This document shows positions 10,721 to 19,106 of a stretch of DNA of 64,000 bases, in pieces. How positions within the stretch are numbered: the first letter of the stretch is position 1; each line of letters opens with the position of its first letter. Source of the stretch: Verrucosispora sp. WMMD573 (lineage in GTDB: Bacteria; Actinomycetota; Actinomycetes; Mycobacteriales; Micromonosporaceae); contig NZ_CP114901.1 of assembly GCF_027497175.1 (NCBI RefSeq), positions 62,001 to 126,000 on the forward strand. Reading direction: 5' to 3'. The position numbers and the translations under genes were made by a program. Under the pieces are notes generated by a model. It was given only the letters and a program-made list of their open reading frames with translations. It was not told where the DNA came from and made no database searches.

Positions 10721-12016
10721 TCAGGTCAGCCCAGCCACCCCGAGTGCCTCGACCACGTCACCGACCACGACCACAGCCGGTGGACGCAGCCCGGCGGCGG
10801 TCACCGCGGCAGCCACCTCGCCGAGCGTCGAGCGGACTATCCGCTGACCACCGGTGGTGGCCTCCTGGATGACCGCAGCCGGCGTCGCCGGTGCCCGCCC
10901 GTGCGCCAGCAGCGTGCTGGCGATCGCCGGCAGGTTCTTCAGGCCCATCAGGATCACCAGCGTGCCGCGCAGACCGGCGAGCGCCTCCCAGCGAACCAGT
11001 GAGTCCGGCGATTCCGGGGCGACGTGCCCGGAGACGACGGTGAACTCGTGCGCCACCGATCGGTGGGTGACCGGGATGCCGGCCGCGGCCGGCGCGGCGA
11101 TCGAGCTGGTCACCCCCGGCACCACCGTGACCGGCACTCCGGCCGCAGCGCAGGCGAGCAGTTCCTCTCCACCCCGCCCGAAGACGTACGGGTCGCCACC
11201 CTTGAGCCGGACCACGAAGGCTCCCGCCAACGCCCGATCCACCAGGATCCGGTTGATCTCTTCCTGCGTCCGGGACGGACCGTAGGGGATCTTGGAGGCG
11301 TCCACCAGTTCCACGCCGGTGCGCAACTCGTCGAGGAGCAGTCCGGGGACGAGGCGGTCGGCGATCACCACGTCGGCCTCGCTGAGCAGCCGCCAGCCCC
11401 GGAGGGTGATCAGTTCCGGGTCGCCCGGTCCGGCACCCACCAGGGCGACTCGGCCGCGACGGTCACCCGCGACGGCAGGGGCGTTGAGCGGTTCCCCGGG
11501 CCCGGCAGAGTCCGACACCAGCAGGGCACGGATGGCGTCGCGGACACTCACCGCGCGGCGTGGGTCGCCACCGCCGAGCACCGCCACGGTGACCGGACCG
11601 TACCGGGTCACCGCCGGGGTCCAGGCCGTCGCCGCGTGCCGGTCGTCGGCGCGTACGCAAAAGATCCGACGCTCCGCGGCGGCGGCGCTGACCGCCGCCG
11701 CAGCGGCCGGGTCGTCGACGGCGACCTGCACCAGCCAGGCACCGTCGAGATCGTCGGCAGCGAACCGGCGCGACACCCAGTGCAACCGCCTGGCGTCGAC
11801 GTGTGCGCGCAGCGCCGGGGTGAGTTCCGGTGCCACCAGCAGTACGTCCGCACCCGCGTCGAGCAGCGCCGGGACCCGCCGCGTCGCGACCGCTCCCCCA
11901 CCGACGACGACCACGCGGAGCCCGGCCAGCCGCAGCCCGAGAGGGTACGCGTTGGCGCTCGGGCCGCCCGAGCCGCCGGCTGCTGCGCCGGATGGCTTGC
12001 TCGCAAACTCGCTCAT
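10721..12016 (-). CDS. cobA: Uroporphyrinogen-III C-methyltransferase with siroheme synthase N-domain
   Basis: The 431-residue protein joins two parts. Residues about 25-175 are the NAD-dependent precorrin-2 dehydrogenase type domain (RVVVVGGGAVATRRVPALLDAGA). Residues about 188-425 are the SAM-dependent methyltransferase with VALVGAGPGDPELIT, RLKGGDPYVFGRGGEE and VVPGVTSSIAAPAAAGIP. It methylates uroporphyrinogen III to precorrin-2, at the branch to siroheme and cobalamin. It is the last of three minus-strand cob genes and lies 64 bases after cobT. Confidence 0.93.
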   Translation of the reverse strand: MSEFASKPSGAAAGGSGGPSANAYPLGLRLAGLRVVVVGGGAVATRRVPALLDAGADVLLVAPELTPALRAHVDARRLHWVSRRFAADDLDGAWLVQVAVDDPAAAAAVSAAAAERRIFCVRADDRHAATAWTPAVTRYGPVTVAVLGGGDPRRAVSVRDAIRALLVSDSAGPGEPLNAPAVAGDRRGRVALVGAGPGDPELITLRGWRLLSEADVVIADRLVPGLLLDELRTGVELVDASKIPYGPSRTQEEINRILVDRALAGAFVVRLKGGDPYVFGRGGEELLACAAAGVPVTVVPGVTSSIAAPAAAGIPVTHRSVAHEFTVVSGHVAPESPDSLVRWEALAGLRGTLVILMGLKNLPAIASTLLAHGRAPATPAAVIQEATTGGQRIVRSTLGEVAAAVTAAGLRPPAVVVVGDVVEALGVAGLT

Positions 12017-12080
12017 ACCGCCTCGCTCCGCGTACCGGCTACGCCCGGCACCTGGCGGCGAATCCGCAGGGTGCGCTGGC

Positions 12081-13178
12081 TCACTTCTCGGCCACCCCGG
12101 CGGAGTCGAAGGTGGCTACCTCGTGCAGGACCCGAACTGCCCCGGTGACCACGGGAAGAGCCAGCAACGCGCCGGTGCCCTCACCGAGCCGCAGACCGAG
12201 GTCGATCAGGGGCGTGAGACCGAGCCGCCTCAGCGCGACCGTCGCACCGGGCTCGGCGGAGCGGTGACCGGCGACCATGGCCGCCACGGAGTCCGGCGCG
12301 AAGGCCGCCGCGGCAAGCGCGGCGGAGACCGCGATCACCCCGTCCAGCAGCACCGGTACGCGCCGTGCCGCCGCGCCGAGCACGAAGCCGGCCAGCGCGG
12401 CGTGTTCCAGTCCACCGACGGCGGCCAGCACGCCGAGCGGATCCGCCGGGTCGGGGGTGTGGCGGCGCAGCGCGGCGCGGACCACCTCGATCTTGTGCTG
12501 GTAGGTCGGGTCGTCGACGCCGGTTCCCCGGCCGGTCGCTGCGGCGGCGTCGACTCCGGTGAAGGCGGCGATCAGGGCGGCGGCCGGGGTGGTGTTGGCG
12601 ATCCCCATGTCGCCGGTGAGCAGAATTCCGGCCCCGGCGTCGACCAGTTTCCCGGCGTTGGCGATACCGACCTCGACCGCCGTCCGCGCCTCCTGCCGGG
12701 TCATCGCGGCGGTGACGGTCATGTCCCGGGTACCGGCCCGGATCGGCGTGCTGATTAGTCGGGGCGCCTCCGGTCCGGGTACGCCGTCGGGGGTGTCGAG
12801 GTCGGTCGGGTCGGCGACCGGCAACGGCCCGGCCACCCCGACGTCGATCACGGTCACCGAGGCGCCAGCCTGCCGGGCGAAGGCGTTGACCACCGCTCCA
12901 CCGGCCAGGAAGTTCGCGACCATCTGCCCGGTGACCTCCTGCGGCCAGGGACTGACCCGTTGGGCGTGTACGCCGTGATCACCGGCGAAGATCGCCACCG
13001 CCGCCTGGTCGGGCACCGGTGGCGGGCAGCTGCCCGCCAGGCCGGCGAGGCGCACGGACAGCTCCTCCAACGCGCCGAGCGAGCCGGCGGGCTTGGTCAG
13101 ACGCGCCTGCAACTGCCTCGCCGCGGTCATCGCCGGCTCGTCGAGCGGGCCGATGGCCGCGATGGTGTTCTCCAGCAT
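12081..13178 (-). CDS. cobT: Nicotinate-nucleotide-dimethylbenzimidazole phosphoribosyltransferase
   Basis: The 365-residue enzyme activates the lower ligand base of cobalamin by making alpha-ribazole phosphate. Family marks are LTKPAGSLGALEELSVRLAG, IFAGDHGVHAQRVSPWPQEV, GDMGIANTTPAAAL and the late LRLGEGTGALLALPV with the catalytic Glu. Two adjacent ATG codons are possible (13181 and 13178). I give the second because GGAGG is four bases away from it but only one base from the first; the first would overlap the cobC stop as ATGA. Translation with cobC is surely coupled. Confidence 0.93.
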   Translation of the reverse strand: MLENTIAAIGPLDEPAMTAARQLQARLTKPAGSLGALEELSVRLAGLAGSCPPPVPDQAAVAIFAGDHGVHAQRVSPWPQEVTGQMVANFLAGGAVVNAFARQAGASVTVIDVGVAGPLPVADPTDLDTPDGVPGPEAPRLISTPIRAGTRDMTVTAAMTRQEARTAVEVGIANAGKLVDAGAGILLTGDMGIANTTPAAALIAAFTGVDAAAATGRGTGVDDPTYQHKIEVVRAALRRHTPDPADPLGVLAAVGGLEHAALAGFVLGAAARRVPVLLDGVIAVSAALAAAAFAPDSVAAMVAGHRSAEPGATVALRRLGLTPLIDLGLRLGEGTGALLALPVVTGAVRVLHEVATFDSAGVAEK

Positions 13179-14263
13179 CATGCCTCCATGATCTCGGCCA
13201 GCACGTCGATGAACGCGTCGGTGGTCACCCGATCCCGCACTGCGATCCGTAGCCAGTCGGAGCCGAGTCCCGGAAACGTGTCGCCCCGGCGTACCGCCCA
13301 GCCCCGCGCCCGCAGCCGGTCCCGGATCCGGTCGGCCCCGGAGATCCGCACCAGCACGAAGGCGCTGGCCGGGCGGCCCGCCACGCGTACCCCGGGCAGG
13401 GCCGCAAGCCGCGCGACCAGGTGTTCGCGGTCGGTCGCGAGTTGCGCGGCGATGGCGCGTTCGGCCTGGGCCGCCGCGGGGCTCGCGCAGGCTTCGGCGG
13501 CAGCCAGCGCGGGGGTGGAGACCGCCCACAGCGGCTGTACGGCGGCCAGCCGGCGCAGCAGCGCGGCCTCGCCGAGCAGGTAACCGATCCGCAACCCGGC
13601 CAGCCCCCACGTCTTGGTGAGGCTACGTACGACCAGCAGGCCCGGCAGGTCCCGGCGGGCGGCCAGCGATTCGGGTTCACCGGGTACCCCGGGCGCGGCG
13701 GCGGTGTCCGCGAACGCCTCGTCCACCACGAGTACGCGGCCTGGGCGGGCCAGTGCGGCGAGGTCGGCGGCGGGGTGCAGCACGGAGGTGGGATTGGTCG
13801 GGTTACCGATGACGACCAGGTCGGCGTCGGTGGGTATCCGCTCCGGGTGGAGCCGAAAGTCGTCCGCCGGGTCGAGCAGCACCCGCTGCACGGTGTGCCC
13901 GGCGGCCCGAAGCGCGGCCTCCGGCTCGGTGAACTGCGGGTGCACCACCACCGGGTGACGTAGCCCGCGCAGCGCCTGAGCGAGCAGCACGAAGCCTTCG
14001 GCGGCACCGGCGGTGAGCAGCACCTCCTCCGGTGGCCGGCGGTGCCGGGCGGCGACGGCGGCGCGGGCCGGACGGGGGTCCGGGTACGCGGCGAGGTCGG
14101 CCATCGACGCGGTGATCGGCTCGGCCAGCCAGCGCGGCAGCGGGGCGCGTCGCACGTTGACGGCGAGGTCGACCAGGCCCGCGGCGACCTCGGCGTCACC
14201 GTGGTGGGCGAGGTCCGGCTCGGCCACCGACGCGCTGGATCTCGTGGTCAGCTGCCCATGCAT
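13178..14263 (-). CDS. cobC: Threonine-phosphate decarboxylase-like aminotransferase (cobalamin synthesis)
   Basis: The 361-residue PLP enzyme resembles the CobC/CobD decarboxylase that makes aminopropanol phosphate for the cobalamin side chain. It has the fold-type I aminotransferase pattern: AAYPDPRPARAAVA, LTAGAAEGF, GNPTNPTS, VVDEAF and the Schiff-base lysine in SLTKTWGLAGLRIGYL. The C-terminal domain ends RIAVRDRVTTDAFID. The ATG at 14263 is preferred to an upstream in-frame start that would precede any homology. The histidinol-phosphate aminotransferase relative is excluded mainly by its cob neighbours. Confidence 0.85.
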   Translation of the reverse strand: MHGQLTTRSSASVAEPDLAHHGDAEVAAGLVDLAVNVRRAPLPRWLAEPITASMADLAAYPDPRPARAAVAARHRRPPEEVLLTAGAAEGFVLLAQALRGLRHPVVVHPQFTEPEAALRAAGHTVQRVLLDPADDFRLHPERIPTDADLVVIGNPTNPTSVLHPAADLAALARPGRVLVVDEAFADTAAAPGVPGEPESLAARRDLPGLLVVRSLTKTWGLAGLRIGYLLGEAALLRRLAAVQPLWAVSTPALAAAEACASPAAAQAERAIAAQLATDREHLVARLAALPGVRVAGRPASAFVLVRISGADRIRDRLRARGWAVRRGDTFPGLGSDWLRIAVRDRVTTDAFIDVLAEIMEA

Positions 14264-14372
14264 GACCGCGATCCTGCCGGGAAGGCGGCGCGGGGGACAG
14301 CGACCCGGCGGGTGGGCCACATCACCACCGATCACTTCATGAGTATTTCTCATGGACGAATCGGAAATGTCA

Positions 14373-14385
14373 TAACTTGGCGGTG
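14373..14385 (+). promoter_or_regulatory. -10 element for a leaderless PBP transcript
   Basis: TAACTT (14373-14378) fits the actinomycete TANNNT -10 consensus, and the GTG of the next gene begins seven bases after its last base. Transcription would therefore start at the start codon. No Shine-Dalgarno sequence is present, which agrees with this. Confidence 0.6.
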
Positions 14386-16517
14386 TGAGCTACCGACCCC
14401 TCGCTGCCGCTGGTCGTCTCGTTCCGCTGCTCCGTGCCGGGCTGATCGCCGGCATCGTCGTCGCCGCCGCCGCGTACCCGGTCGTCGCGGTGACCGGCAT
14501 CGGCGCCAAGGCCACCGCGCACGCCGTGGAGAGCAAGACCCGCCTGCTGACCACGGCCCTGCCCGCCGAGACCTCCTACCTGTACGCGCCCGACGGCAAG
14601 ACCGTGCTGACCATGTTCTTCGAGGAGTACCGGCAGTACACCAAGCTGTCGGACATCTCGCCCAACATGCAGCAGGCCATCGTGGCCGCCGAGGACAACC
14701 GCTTCTACCAGCACCACGGCGTCGACCCGAAGGGGGTCGCCCGGGCCTTCGTGGCCAACGCCCGTTCCAGCGGCGTCTCCCAGGGGGCTTCCACGCTCAC
14801 CATGCAGTACGTCCGGATGGCGCTGCGCGACAGCGCCACCACCCCGAGGGAGGTGCAGGAGGCCACGGCGCAGACCCCGACCCGCAAGATCAAGGAGATG
14901 CGCATGGCGGTCGACCTGGAGAAGGAGCTGAGCAAGGAGGAGATCCTGGAGCGTTACCTCAACTCGGCCTACTTCGGGCACCGCGCGTACGGCATCTACG
15001 CCGCGAGCGAGATCTTCTTCTCGAAGACCCCGAAGGAGTTGACCGCGGTCGAGGCGGCCACCCTCGCCGGCCTGGTGAAGTCGCCATCCCAGTACGACCC
15101 GGCCAGTTCCGACCAGAAGGACGCCACCGCCCGGCGCAACTACGTCCTCGACAACATGGCCCGACTCGGTTATCTCTCGCCGGACTCCGCCCAGGCCGCG
15201 AAGGGCGAGCCGATCCGGCTCCGGCTGACCTACCCGCCCAACGACTGCGCCGCCGTTCCCGACAAGTGGAACAGCTGGGGCTTCCTCTGCGACTACCTGA
15301 AGAACTGGTGGAGCGCTCAGCCGGCGTTCGGTGAGAACCGGCTCCAGCGGTTGGACAAGCTGCGCCGGGGCGGGTACCGGATCGTGCTCAGCATGGACCC
15401 GAAGATCCAGACGGCGGCGGAGAAGAACGTCGGCACCCAGTCGAACACCGGCAGCCCGTTCGCCAACGGCATCGTGGTCTCCGAACCGGGCACCGGACGG
15501 GTAAAGGCGATGGCGGTGAACCGCACGTACTCGCTTGAGGTCGACGAGAATCCGCTCAGCTCCAACCCGGAGGCGGGTCCAGAGGTGCGGGCCAACTACC
15601 CGAACACGGTGGCGCCCCTGATGGGCGGCGGTGGCCTGCCCGGCTACCAGGCGGGGTCGACGTTCAAGATGTTCCCCATGCTCGCCGCCCTCGACGCCGG
15701 CATGCCACTCAACACCACCTTCAACGCGCCGCACAGCTACCGCTCCGAGGTCTACGACGGCTGGCAGCCGTCCAACGCCAGCGGCGCGATGAGCGGCACC
15801 CAGACCATGTGGTCCGGTTTCGGCAAGTCGGTGAACACCTACTTCGTCTGGCTGGAGGAGCAGGTCGGGGCGGAACGGGCCGTCCGGCTCGCCGAGCAAC
15901 TGGGGCTGCGCTGGCGTACCGACGTGGACCGGGAGCACGCCTCCCCTTCGAAGGCCAACAAGTGGGGTGCCTTCACCCTGGGCGTCTCCGACGCCACGCC
16001 CCTGGAGATGGCCAACGCCTACGCCGCGGTCGCCGCCGACGGGCGCTACTGCGAGGCGCTGCCGGTCAACGCGATCTACAACCGGGACGGCACCCCGGCC
16101 ACCTACACCACACCGGGTGGCATCGAACGTGAGGTCGCCAAGCCGCGCTGCCGCCAGGTGGTCAGCGCCGACGCGGCGCGCGCCGCCACCGACGCCGCCC
16201 GCTGTCCCACCGGCGACACCCCGGCCAAGGGCAGTTGCGGCGGCTGGTCCACGGCGGACAGCGTGCGCGGGACGGTGGGCCGCCCGGTGGCCGGCAAGAC
16301 CGGTACCACGGACAGCACCCGATCCGCCTGGTTCGTCGGCTACACGCCGGAGCTGGCGGCGGCCAGCTTTATCTCCGACCCCGACAATCCCTTCAACGCG
16401 GTCGGTGACGGGCAGTCGCAGATCCCGATCGCCGCGGTGTCGAACACCCTCCGCGACGCCCTGAAGGGCAAGCCCGTTCGGGACTTCGTCCCACCGTCGG
16501 ACCGGATCGTCGGTTGA
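14385..16517 (+). CDS. Class A penicillin-binding protein (transglycosylase/transpeptidase)
   Basis: The 710-residue membrane protein builds and cross-links peptidoglycan. After one N-terminal transmembrane helix (about residues 12-35) comes the GT51 transglycosylase with AAEDNRFYQHHGVDPKG and LEKELSKEEILERYLNSAYFG. The transpeptidase half has the serine motif STFK (in AGSTFKMFPM), SVN in GFGKSVNTYF and KTGTTD. Two cysteine-containing insertions lie in each half. The gene appears leaderless, starting at GTG 14385. It ends three bases from the end of cobB, which points the other way. Confidence 0.93.
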   Translation: MSYRPLAAAGRLVPLLRAGLIAGIVVAAAAYPVVAVTGIGAKATAHAVESKTRLLTTALPAETSYLYAPDGKTVLTMFFEEYRQYTKLSDISPNMQQAIVAAEDNRFYQHHGVDPKGVARAFVANARSSGVSQGASTLTMQYVRMALRDSATTPREVQEATAQTPTRKIKEMRMAVDLEKELSKEEILERYLNSAYFGHRAYGIYAASEIFFSKTPKELTAVEAATLAGLVKSPSQYDPASSDQKDATARRNYVLDNMARLGYLSPDSAQAAKGEPIRLRLTYPPNDCAAVPDKWNSWGFLCDYLKNWWSAQPAFGENRLQRLDKLRRGGYRIVLSMDPKIQTAAEKNVGTQSNTGSPFANGIVVSEPGTGRVKAMAVNRTYSLEVDENPLSSNPEAGPEVRANYPNTVAPLMGGGGLPGYQAGSTFKMFPMLAALDAGMPLNTTFNAPHSYRSEVYDGWQPSNASGAMSGTQTMWSGFGKSVNTYFVWLEEQVGAERAVRLAEQLGLRWRTDVDREHASPSKANKWGAFTLGVSDATPLEMANAYAAVAADGRYCEALPVNAIYNRDGTPATYTTPGGIEREVAKPRCRQVVSADAARAATDAARCPTGDTPAKGSCGGWSTADSVRGTVGRPVAGKTGTTDSTRSAWFVGYTPELAAASFISDPDNPFNAVGDGQSQIPIAAVSNTLRDALKGKPVRDFVPPSDRIVG

Positions 16518-16520
16518 CGG

Positions 16521-17999
16521 TCAGGCTGGCGGCCCCCCGGCCGGCCCGGACACCACACCGGCCGGATCGCCCGGCGCGACACCCACCGGCCCGCCCGGGG
16601 CACCGCCGCCGACCCCGACCGGGACCGTGGCCGGCTCGGCCGCCGCGGCGGCCACCAGCCGGGTCGCGATCTGCGGGTACCCGGCCCAGTGCGGAACGAG
16701 CTGGGAGGCGTGCACTCCCCGCCAGATGAACCCCTCCGGCGCGCCACCCGGCCAGCTCCACGCCGGGCGCTGCCCGCCCCGGGGGGTGAGGACGGCCCGG
16801 TGCTCCTTGTGGCCGGTCACCACCTCGCCCCGGACGGCGACCACGCTGTCGCCCTGCGCGGTCGCCTCCCGGTAGCCGACCACCAGCCCGTCCCGCAGAC
16901 TGCCGATCGCGTCGAGCACCCCGCACATCGGCAGCCCGTCGAGTTCCCGGGCCAGCCAGAGCAGGCCGGCCCCCTCGGCGACCACCGGACGCCCGGTTCG
17001 GGCCAGCTCGGCGACCGCGATGCACAGCCGCCGGTTGGCGGAGAGCTGCTCCGCGTACGACTCGGGCAACGCGCCGCCGACCACAAGTGCCCGGGTGCCG
17101 GCCGGCAGCACCTCGTCGGCGAACGGGTCTAGCGTCGTCACCTCCGCCCCGGCGGCCCGCAGCAACTCGGCCGTCTCGGCATGGCTGAAGCTGCCGCCCG
17201 GTCCACCGAGCAGCGCCACGACCGGACGCGCGGCACCGCCGGGCCGGGCCGGCGCGGCCTCGTCGGCGTGCTGCGGAGACCATGGCTGCACACCCAGCGC
17301 CGGCGCCGAGCGGGCCAGCCCGAGCAGCCGCTCCAGGTCGACGGTGGCGGTCACCGCCTCGCCCAGCCGCCGGACCGCCCGGGTGGCCTCGTCGGCGCCT
17401 TCGAGGACCGGCACCACGCCGTGCCGACGGGACGGCAGCACCGAGGGCAGGTCCTGGCGGCGCAGCGCGCCGTAGACCGGCACACCGATGTCGTCGAGCG
17501 CCTCCCGCAGCAGCGCCTCGTGCCGGGCGGAGGCGACCCGGTTGAGGATCACTCCACCGATCCACAACTGTTCGTCGTACGCCCGGAAGCCGTGCACCAG
17601 GGCGGCCACCGACTGGCCCATCGCGGCGACGTCGACCACCAGCACCACCGGGCTGCGCAGCACGGTGGCGACGGCGGCGGTCGACTCGGTCTCGCTCCGG
17701 CCGGTCAGGCTGTCGTAGAGACCCATGCTGCCCTGCACCACGGCGAGCTCCGTGCCGGCCGCGCCGTGCAGCAGCAGCGGGGCGATGCGGTCGGCGCCCA
17801 CCAGCCGCGGATCCAGGGTGCGCCCCGGTCGGCCGCTGGCCAACCCGAGGTACGCCGCATCGACCTGATCGGGCCCGATCTTGAAGCCGGTCACATCGAG
17901 GCCCCGGTCGGCGAACGCGGCGAGCAGACCGATCGCCAACGCGTTCTTGCCGTGTCCGGAGGAGGGAGCACTGAGCACCAGACGCGGCACGACGGTCAT
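16521..17999 (-). CDS. cobB: Cobyrinate/hydrogenobyrinate a,c-diamide synthase, divergent glutaminase site
   Basis: The 492-residue enzyme should amidate the a and c side chains of the corrin ring. The N-terminal ATP domain is clear: SAPSSGHGKNALAIGLLAAF, GFKIGPDQVDAAYL and VQGSMGLYDS. The C-terminal class I glutaminase-like domain is altered: where relatives have the catalytic cysteine in an AEC-G/A-G context, this protein reads VVAEGAGLLWL with a GGG codon. A Pro/Gly-rich tail ends it. MM occurs at the start; the second ATG (17999) has the better distance to GAGGAG. It converges on the PBP gene. Confidence 0.85.
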   Translation of the reverse strand: MTVVPRLVLSAPSSGHGKNALAIGLLAAFADRGLDVTGFKIGPDQVDAAYLGLASGRPGRTLDPRLVGADRIAPLLLHGAAGTELAVVQGSMGLYDSLTGRSETESTAAVATVLRSPVVLVVDVAAMGQSVAALVHGFRAYDEQLWIGGVILNRVASARHEALLREALDDIGVPVYGALRRQDLPSVLPSRRHGVVPVLEGADEATRAVRRLGEAVTATVDLERLLGLARSAPALGVQPWSPQHADEAAPARPGGAARPVVALLGGPGGSFSHAETAELLRAAGAEVTTLDPFADEVLPAGTRALVVGGALPESYAEQLSANRRLCIAVAELARTGRPVVAEGAGLLWLARELDGLPMCGVLDAIGSLRDGLVVGYREATAQGDSVVAVRGEVVTGHKEHRAVLTPRGGQRPAWSWPGGAPEGFIWRGVHASQLVPHWAGYPQIATRLVAAAAAEPATVPVGVGGGAPGGPVGVAPGDPAGVVSGPAGGPPA

Positions 18000-18271
18000 C
18001 ATCGACTCCTCGCGAGCGGTCGGCGTGCCGACCGTCGGCGCGCTCCGCCCGCGTGACGATAGCTGAAGCGGACGCCGCGCACGCACCCTGCGCCGCCCCG
18101 TCCGTGGCAGGTCAGGCAGTCGGTGGCGGACCGCCTCGACGCCGGTACGCTCCGCCACGGCGAGGCCGCCTCCGCCCGTCTCCGGTCGAAGCCACAGCCT
18201 GCGGCAGCCCACGGTGGCGAGCGACACCCGAGTGCCCCGACGGCTCGACACAGTGGCGGCGGTCACCCGGG

Positions 18272-18284
18272 TAATCTCGTGGCG
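18272..18284 (+). promoter_or_regulatory. -10 element for a leaderless SURF1 transcript
   Basis: TAATCT (18272-18277) is followed six bases later by the GTG start at 18284, the same spacing as at 14373 and 28645. No ribosome-binding site precedes the gene. The rest of the cobB-SURF1 gap (18000-18271) has nothing else I can name. Confidence 0.65.
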
Positions 18285-19102
18285 TGTACCGGTTCCTGCT
18301 GACGCCGCGCTGGCTGGGCCTTCTCGTGCTGGCCCTGACCGCCGCCACGGTGATGGTGCTGCTCGGCAACTGGCAGTTGGACCGCTACCACGGCCGGACC
18401 GCGATCAACGAACGCATCGACGCCGGCCTGCGGATGGCCCCGGTGCCGCTGCGCGAGGCGCTGCCCGCGCCGACCGGTGGCCCCGGCGCGGTCGGCGCGC
18501 CACCGGCGGCGGAGCGGACCTTCACCCGGGTCACCGTGACCGGCCGGTACGACACCGACAACATCGTCCTGGTGCGGGGCCGTACGGTCGACAGTCGGGT
18601 CGGCTTCGAGGTGGTCACCCCGCTGCTGCTGGCCGACGGCACCGCCGTCCTGGTGGACCGGGGCTGGATCCCGCCCGCCCCGGGTGGGGCGGTGGCACAG
18701 CCCGACGTGCCACCCGCGCCGGCCGGCGAGGTGACCATCGAGGGCCGGGTGCACGCGAGCGAGAGCGGCGACGCCAAGGTGTCCCGCCGCGAGGGCCGGC
18801 TGGAGAGCCGCCGGGTCTCCGTGCCTCAGCTTGCCGGCGAGCTGCCGTATCCGGTGCACGGCGCGTACCTGCTCCTCGACGAGCAGACGCCGGCCGCCGA
18901 CCCGGTGTTCCGGGCGGTGCCGGTGGGCCACGCCAACAACTGGCAGAACCTCGGCTACGTCGTCCAATGGTGGATCTTCGCGGCGATGACAGTGGTCGGC
19001 TACGGCTGGGTCGCCCGCCGCGAGGCCCGCCGGATCGCCGGGGTGGTCGACGAACGGCCCCGTGACCGGGCCGCCGACTCCGGCACGCCGGCCACCGCCT
19101 GA
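18284..19102 (+). CDS. SURF1 family protein (cytochrome oxidase assembly)
   Basis: The 272-residue protein has the SURF1 layout: one transmembrane helix near each end (about residues 9-27 and 226-245) and an external domain between them. Motifs are LGNWQLDRYHGR after the first helix, the DTDNIVLVRGRTVDSRVGFEVVTP core in parts (VGFEVVTPLLL), VLVDRGWIP, and NNWQNLGYVVQWWIFA before the last helix. It assists haem insertion or assembly of cytochrome oxidase. The family is common next to unrelated genes in actinomycetes, as here. Confidence 0.9.
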   Translation: MYRFLLTPRWLGLLVLALTAATVMVLLGNWQLDRYHGRTAINERIDAGLRMAPVPLREALPAPTGGPGAVGAPPAAERTFTRVTVTGRYDTDNIVLVRGRTVDSRVGFEVVTPLLLADGTAVLVDRGWIPPAPGGAVAQPDVPPAPAGEVTIEGRVHASESGDAKVSRREGRLESRRVSVPQLAGELPYPVHGAYLLLDEQTPAADPVFRAVPVGHANNWQNLGYVVQWWIFAAMTVVGYGWVARREARRIAGVVDERPRDRAADSGTPATA

Positions 19103-19106
19103 CCGC

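Noticed and set aside
14264..14384. A cobalamin riboswitch before the cob genes.
   Set aside because: The gap is only 120 bases and holds no B12-box-like sequence; none is seen before cobB or cobD either.
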